From an uncultured Verrucomicrobiales bacterium (GTDB lineage Bacteria > Verrucomicrobiota > Verrucomicrobiia > Limisphaerales > JACDHS01): a stretch of 10,738 nucleotides of DNA. Under the pieces are notes generated by a model. It had not been told where the DNA came from. It saw only the letters and a list, made by a program, of their open reading frames with translations, and did no database searches. Location: assembly GCA_937983475.1 (NCBI GenBank), contig CALJZV010000331.1, positions 1 to 10,738 of the forward strand, in the 5' to 3' direction. A program made the translations under genes and the position numbers. Shown here in pieces: positions 6,816 to 10,738 of this stretch. Position 1 is the stretch's first letter. Each line of letters opens with the position of its first letter.

Positions 6816-8429
6816 ATGAAGCAGCTCTTACTTATCGCGATCGCCATGCTGGCAATCACTGGTTGCGGCAAACGCGAGACCCGCGTCGAACAAGGCAACC
6901 GCGATCAAATTTTGCATTTGGGCAACGGTACCGAGCCGCAGGATCTGGATCCACACATCGTCACAGGTGTGCCCGAACATCACCTCATTACCGCGTTGCT
7001 CGAAGGACTTGTCGGCTTGGATCCGAAGGATTTGAGACCGGTTCCTGGCGGCGCTGAGCGATGGGAAACATCCGCGGACGGAACCGTTTACACCTTTTAC
7101 CTGCGCAAAAACGCCAAATGGTCCAATGGCGACCCAGTCACGGCCCATGATTTTTTAAATTCCTTCAAGCGCATCCTCACCCCTTCCCTCGCCTCGGAAT
7201 ACGCCTACATGCTTTACGTGGCCAAAAACGCCGAAGCCTACAACACGGGCAAGCTCGCGGACTTTTCTGAAGTCGGCTTCAAGGTTCTGGATGATCACAC
7301 CCTGCAAGTTCAATTGAACAACCCGACGCCCTATTTTCTTTCGCTGCTCAACCATTACTCCTGGTATCCGGTTCATTTACCGACGGTTGAAAAGCACGGC
7401 CCGGTTCATGAGCGCGGCAACCGCTGGACACGCCCAGAAAATTTCGTCGGCAACGGCCCGTTCATTCTCGATAAGTGGCGCGAAAACCAGATCATCATTG
7501 TCAAGAAAAGCCCAACCTACTGGAACGCAGACATCGTGCGTCTGAAGGAAATTCATTTTTATCCCATAGACAGTGACGACACCGAGGAGCGCGCCTTCCG
7601 CTCCGGCCAGCTTCATGTCACCCAGACCGTTCCACTTCCAAAAATTGACGTTTACAAAAGGGAAAAGCCCGATCTGCTGCGGATCTACACCTACCTTGGC
7701 TGCTACTATTACCGCGTCAACGTCACCAAGCCGCCCTTGGACAACAAAGAAGTCCGCCGCGCGCTGGCCATGGCCATTGACCGCGAAAACATCGTCAAGC
7801 ACATCACCAAGGCCGGCCAGATTCCCGCGCACCATTTTACCCCGCCGGGCACGGCCGGATATACCGCCGAGGCGCGCATTCCCATGGATGTTGACGCGGC
7901 AAAAAAACTCCTGGCCGAAGCCGGCTATCCTGACGGCAAGGGGCTTCCGACCATTGAAATTCTCTACAACACCTCCGAGGGTCACAAGGTGATCGCAGAA
8001 GCCATCCAGCAAATGTGGAAGAAAAACCTGAACATTGACGTGCAACTGGTGAACCAGGAGTGGAAGGTCTATCTCGATTCCCAAAAACAGCTCAACTACC
8101 AGATTTGCCGCGCCGGATGGATTGGCGATTATCCTGACCCCAACTCCTTCCTCGACATGTGGCTGACGGGAGGCGGCAACAACCAGACCGGCTGGTCAAA
8201 TTCGGAATACGACCAACTGATTCGTGAAGCCAGCCGCGCAGCCGATCCGCAGAAACGCATGGAAATTTTCCAGAAGGCCGAGGCCATCCTGCTGGATGAA
8301 GCCCCGGTGATCCCGATTTATTTCTACACCCGCAACTTTCTGATACAGCCCAGCGTGAAGGGATGGCACCCCAATATTCTCGACCATCACCCCTATCAAC
8401 ACGTGCACCTTGAAGCGGCGAAAAAATAA
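6816..8429 (+). CDS. oppA: Oligopeptide ABC transporter substrate-binding lipoprotein (SBP family 5)
   Basis: A 537-residue periplasmic solute-binding protein that should capture oligopeptides for OppBCDF. From ATG 6816 it starts MKQLLLIAIAMLAITGC, a short basic-hydrophobic signal with a lipobox (ITGC) placing the lipidated cysteine at residue 17, so it is membrane-anchored. The family-5 core is complete and close in pattern to enterobacterial OppA/MppA: GTEPQDLDPH (38-47), NGDPVTAHDF (104-113), DDHTLQVQL (159-167), NGPF plus the K-W region (213-221), CYYYRVN (296-302), NQEWKVYLD (413-421) and RAGWIGDY (432-439). The aspartate in the last motif (D438) corresponds to the residue that binds the peptide alpha-amino group in Salmonella OppA, which favours peptides over nickel or dipeptide-specific relatives; a murein-peptide role as in MppA cannot be excluded. 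The frame extends upstream to a TTG at 6750, but that would bury the signal peptide. It leads the operon, with oppB 13 bases downstream. No Shine-Dalgarno sequence is seen. Confidence 0.92.
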   Translation: MKQLLLIAIAMLAITGCGKRETRVEQGNRDQILHLGNGTEPQDLDPHIVTGVPEHHLITALLEGLVGLDPKDLRPVPGGAERWETSADGTVYTFYLRKNAKWSNGDPVTAHDFLNSFKRILTPSLASEYAYMLYVAKNAEAYNTGKLADFSEVGFKVLDDHTLQVQLNNPTPYFLSLLNHYSWYPVHLPTVEKHGPVHERGNRWTRPENFVGNGPFILDKWRENQIIIVKKSPTYWNADIVRLKEIHFYPIDSDDTEERAFRSGQLHVTQTVPLPKIDVYKREKPDLLRIYTYLGCYYYRVNVTKPPLDNKEVRRALAMAIDRENIVKHITKAGQIPAHHFTPPGTAGYTAEARIPMDVDAAKKLLAEAGYPDGKGLPTIEILYNTSEGHKVIAEAIQQMWKKNLNIDVQLVNQEWKVYLDSQKQLNYQICRAGWIGDYPDPNSFLDMWLTGGGNNQTGWSNSEYDQLIREASRAADPQKRMEIFQKAEAILLDEAPVIPIYFYTRNFLIQPSVKGWHPNILDHHPYQHVHLEAAKK

Positions 8430-8442
8430 ACGAACTTAAGTC

Positions 8443-9360
8443 ATGTTGAGGTTCATCCTCCGGCGCATTCTCCAGGCCATACCCGTCCTGATTATCATCG
8501 CCACGCTGACCTTCTTCATGGTCCGCCTGGCGCCGGGCAAGCCGTTTGACGCCGAGAAGGCCACGACACCGGAAATTCGCGCCCGCCTTGAAGCCCATTA
8601 CGGCCTCGATAAACCGCTTCTTCAGCAGTATTTCAGCTACATGGGCAATTTGGTTAAAGGCGACTTCGGCCCCTCTTTCAAATACGCCAACCGGTCGGTA
8701 AACGAACTGATCGCCGCATCGTTTCCCGTGTCTCTTGAACTCGGAGCTTACGCCATGTGCATCGCCCTGATGCTGGGATTGTTGGCGGGCGTGATCGCCT
8801 CGCTTAAGCCCAATTCGCCCACGGACTACGTGCCCATGTCCATGGCAATGGTGGGCATTTGCCTGCCGACTTTTGTCATGGGTCCGCTGCTGATTCTGGT
8901 GTTTGGCTTGACCTTGGGATGGTTCAACACCTCCGGGTGGTTTTTCCCGAGCGACCGGGTGCTGCCGGCGTTGACACTGGGCGGCTATTACGCCGCCTAC
9001 ACGGCGCGATTGGCCCGCGGCGGCATGTTGGAAATCATGCACCAGGATTTCATTCGCACAGCCCGCGCCAAAGGCGCCTCCGAAAAAAGGGTTGTGCTTC
9101 GGCATGCCCTCAAGGGCGGCCTGCTTCCGGTTGTCTCCTTCATAGGTCCAGCCATTGCTGGCCTGGTCTCAGGCTCGTTCGTGGTTGAAATGATTTTTCA
9201 GATTCCCGGGCTGGGACGCTACTTCGTCACCTCAGCGCTAAACCGCGACTATGCGATGGTCATGGGCACGGTCATTTTCTTTGCGGTCCTGATTCTGGTG
9301 ATGAATTTGATCGTGGACATTGTCCTGGTCTGGCTGAACCCAAAACTGCGTTTTGACTGA
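8443..9360 (+). CDS. oppB: Oligopeptide ABC transporter permease OppB
   Basis: An inner-membrane permease of 305 residues, practically the usual OppB length. It opens MLRFILRRILQAIPVLIIIATLTFF, the typical basic start and first membrane helix of the DppB/OppB group, followed by F-M-V-R-L-A-P-G at 25-32 and the periplasmic region with YGLDKPLLQQY (53-63). Further helices lie at about 97-120, 130-158, 172-190, 228-250 and 275-298. The EAA loop that docks on the ATPase is at 197-223, with the conserved G211 in ARAKGAS and the following basic helix. The family signature IPGLGRYF (254-261) and the closing NPKLRFD are present. It lies 13 bases after oppA and only 2 bases before oppC, so it is translated as part of one operon. 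It pairs with OppC to form the peptide channel. Confidence 0.95.
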   Translation: MLRFILRRILQAIPVLIIIATLTFFMVRLAPGKPFDAEKATTPEIRARLEAHYGLDKPLLQQYFSYMGNLVKGDFGPSFKYANRSVNELIAASFPVSLELGAYAMCIALMLGLLAGVIASLKPNSPTDYVPMSMAMVGICLPTFVMGPLLILVFGLTLGWFNTSGWFFPSDRVLPALTLGGYYAAYTARLARGGMLEIMHQDFIRTARAKGASEKRVVLRHALKGGLLPVVSFIGPAIAGLVSGSFVVEMIFQIPGLGRYFVTSALNRDYAMVMGTVIFFAVLILVMNLIVDIVLVWLNPKLRFD

Positions 9361-9362
9361 AC

Positions 9363-10268
9363 ATGCCGGAAGCTCCTGAACTGGAAAAATACGCGGCCCA
9401 TGCGATGGAGGACATCGAGCAGGGAACCTCGCTGTGGCGCGACGCCTGGCACCGGCTGCAAAAGAACAAGCTGGCGCTCTTTGGAGGTGGTTTCATTTTG
9501 CTGCTGGCGCTGGCCTGTTTCCTGTCGCCATTTTTGGGAATCCAATCCTATGAGGAACAGAATTTGACCTTGGGCGCAACCCCTCCGAGCGCAGAACACT
9601 GGCTTGGAACGGACCTTCTCGGCCGCGACCTGATGGCGCGCATTCTTTATGGCGGGCGCATTTCATTGTCAGTCGGGCTGGCCGCCACAGCGGTTTCGCT
9701 GCTGATTGGCGTCATCTACGGAACGCTCGCAGGGTTTCTGGGAGGCAAGACTGACGCCCTTATGATGCGATTCGTGGACATCCTCTACGCCCTGCCCTTC
9801 ACCATTCTTGTCATTTTGCTCATGGTCATTTTTGAGCGCAGCCTCCTATTGCTGTTCATGGCCATCGGCGCCGTGGAGTGGTTGACAATGGCACGTATCG
9901 TGCGCGGACAGGTCCTGACCCTTCGAAGGCAGGAATTCATCGAAGCCGCCGAGGCACTTGGACTGAGAAAGCGCCGCATTGTGTTTCGTCACCTGATTCC
10001 CAACGTGCTGGGGGTTATCATAGTCTATGCCACCCTGACCGTACCCAGCGTCATGCTGCTGGAGGCGTTTTTGAGCTTTTTAGGCTTTGGCGTGCAGGCC
10101 CCCATGAGCTCTTGGGGCACGCTCATCAACGACGGCGCCAAAGCGATGGAGGAATATCCGTGGCTGCTCCTGTTTCCCGCGTCGTTTTTCTCGCTCACTT
10201 TATTTTCCCTGAACTTTTTCGGTGACGGCCTGCGCGATGCCCTGGACCCGCGCGCCTCAAAGGATTGA
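9363..10268 (+). CDS. oppC: Oligopeptide ABC transporter permease OppC
   Basis: The second permease, 301 residues, typical of OppC/DppC. A cytoplasmic acidic N-terminus (about 1-23) leads to SLWRDAWHRLQKNKLALFGG, the OppC_N segment with its first membrane helix (about 37-57). The periplasmic landmark HWLGTDLLGRDL (79-90) and the adjoining GGRISLSVG (97-105) are diagnostic. The EAA loop spans 187-214, with G200 in AALGLRKRR and the H-L-I-P-N ending. FLSFLGFGVQAPMSSWG (236-252) and GDGLRDALDPR (287-297) complete the family pattern. The start ATG is 2 bases after the oppB stop, which suggests translational coupling. It forms the heterodimeric channel with OppB and contacts one of the two ATPases. 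Confidence 0.95.
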   Translation: MPEAPELEKYAAHAMEDIEQGTSLWRDAWHRLQKNKLALFGGGFILLLALACFLSPFLGIQSYEEQNLTLGATPPSAEHWLGTDLLGRDLMARILYGGRISLSVGLAATAVSLLIGVIYGTLAGFLGGKTDALMMRFVDILYALPFTILVILLMVIFERSLLLLFMAIGAVEWLTMARIVRGQVLTLRRQEFIEAAEALGLRKRRIVFRHLIPNVLGVIIVYATLTVPSVMLLEAFLSFLGFGVQAPMSSWGTLINDGAKAMEEYPWLLLFPASFFSLTLFSLNFFGDGLRDALDPRASKD

Positions 10269-10288
10269 ACCATGACTTGATTCCCAAA

Positions 10289-10738
10289 ATGCCTTTACTC
10301 GAAGTCGAACATCTCCACACCTCATTTTACACCCGGAACGGTATCGTTCGCGCGGTGCAGGATGTTTCATTTTCCCTGGACAAGGGGGAGACGCTCGGCA
10401 TCGTCGGCGAATCGGGCTGCGGCAAATCGGTCACCTGCTATTCGATGCTCGGGTTGATTCCCCAGCCTCCCGGAAAAATTGAGAAGGGCCGCGCGGTGTT
10501 CGACGGCGTGGACTTGTTAAGCTGTTCAAAAAATAAACTCCGCGACATCCGCGGCAAGCGCGTCTCGATGATCTTCCAGGATCCCATGACGTCCTTAAAC
10601 CCGTATCTGCGAATTGAGGAACAACTCATTGAGCCGCTGTTGATTCACAGTGACATCAGCCGACGCGATGCCGAGCAACGCGCGCTTGAAATGCTCCAGG
10701 CTGTCGGCGTACCGGAGGCTCGCAACCGCATCAAATCC
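10289..10738 (+). CDS. oppD: Oligopeptide ABC transporter ATPase OppD, N-terminal 150 residues (cut by window edge)
   Basis: The start of the ATP-binding subunit that energises peptide import. From ATG 10289, 20 bases after oppC, the product reads MPLLEVEHLHTSFYTRNG, the usual OppD/DppD opening, with the adenine-stacking aromatic Y14. The Walker A motif GESGCGKS is at 40-47 and the Q-loop IFQDPMTSLNPYLRI at 95-109 (Q97), both intact. The helical subdomain follows. The signature LSGGQ, Walker B, H-loop and the C-terminal oligopeptide/dipeptide extension lie beyond the window. OppD rather than OppF is inferred from the order A-B-C-D and the direct placement after oppC; an oppF-like gene is expected next. 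No Shine-Dalgarno sequence precedes the start. Confidence 0.93.
   Translation, partial: MPLLEVEHLHTSFYTRNGIVRAVQDVSFSLDKGETLGIVGESGCGKSVTCYSMLGLIPQPPGKIEKGRAVFDGVDLLSCSKNKLRDIRGKRVSMIFQDPMTSLNPYLRIEEQLIEPLLIHSDISRRDAEQRALEMLQAVGVPEARNRIKS

Noticed and set aside
7377..8084. 235-codon open frame on the minus strand
   Set aside because: Antisense to the oppA core; low-complexity Val/Gly/Asp composition typical of shadow frames.
8092..9105. 337-codon open frame on the minus strand
   Set aside because: Antisense to the end of oppA and most of oppB, both unmistakable genes. The product is Gln/His/Gly/Arg-rich with no domain.

Overview
The window looks like chromosomal DNA from a Gram-negative, environmental bacterium of moderate GC content. 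A member of the Verrucomicrobiota is my best guess. The grounds are a giant two-component 'propeller' histidine kinase with a Y_Y_Y domain, a REC-DUF4388 protein, a HEAT-repeat protein, a lipoprotein-type OppA, and start codons that mostly lack a Shine-Dalgarno sequence. This assignment is inference from gene style, not from a marker gene.

Left part (1-3360, minus strand): a two-component system transcribed leftwards. A 1031-residue sensor kinase has 14 Reg_prop repeats (two seven-bladed propellers), a Y_Y_Y domain, one membrane helix, HisKA_3 and HATPase. It is followed 29 bases later by a response-regulator gene that runs off the window edge. The kinase should read an extracytoplasmic cue and phosphorylate the regulator.

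Centre (3361-3662): a divergent intergenic region. On the plus strand it holds a candidate sigma-70 promoter with a TTGAC/GTCAA inverted repeat. On the minus strand it holds a small Cys-rich reading frame with two strong Shine-Dalgarno-like sites, which ends by overlapping the kinase GTG start.

Middle right (3663-6672, plus strand): two closely spaced genes. One encodes a 621-residue HEAT-repeat scaffold with three copies of a recurring inter-repeat module. The other encodes a 374-residue REC-DUF4388 protein whose C-terminus resembles a Roadblock/LC7 domain. Together they look like an uncharacterised cytoplasmic signalling or polarity pair. This is the least explained part of the window.

Right part (6816-10738, plus strand): an oppABCD-type oligopeptide ABC importer. 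It comprises a lipoprotein substrate-binding protein, two permeases, and the first 150 residues of the ATPase, cut by the window edge. The order and tight spacing indicate one operon. Peptides captured by OppA would pass through OppBC, driven by OppD and presumably OppF beyond the window. No RNA genes, insertion sequences or CRISPR arrays were seen.
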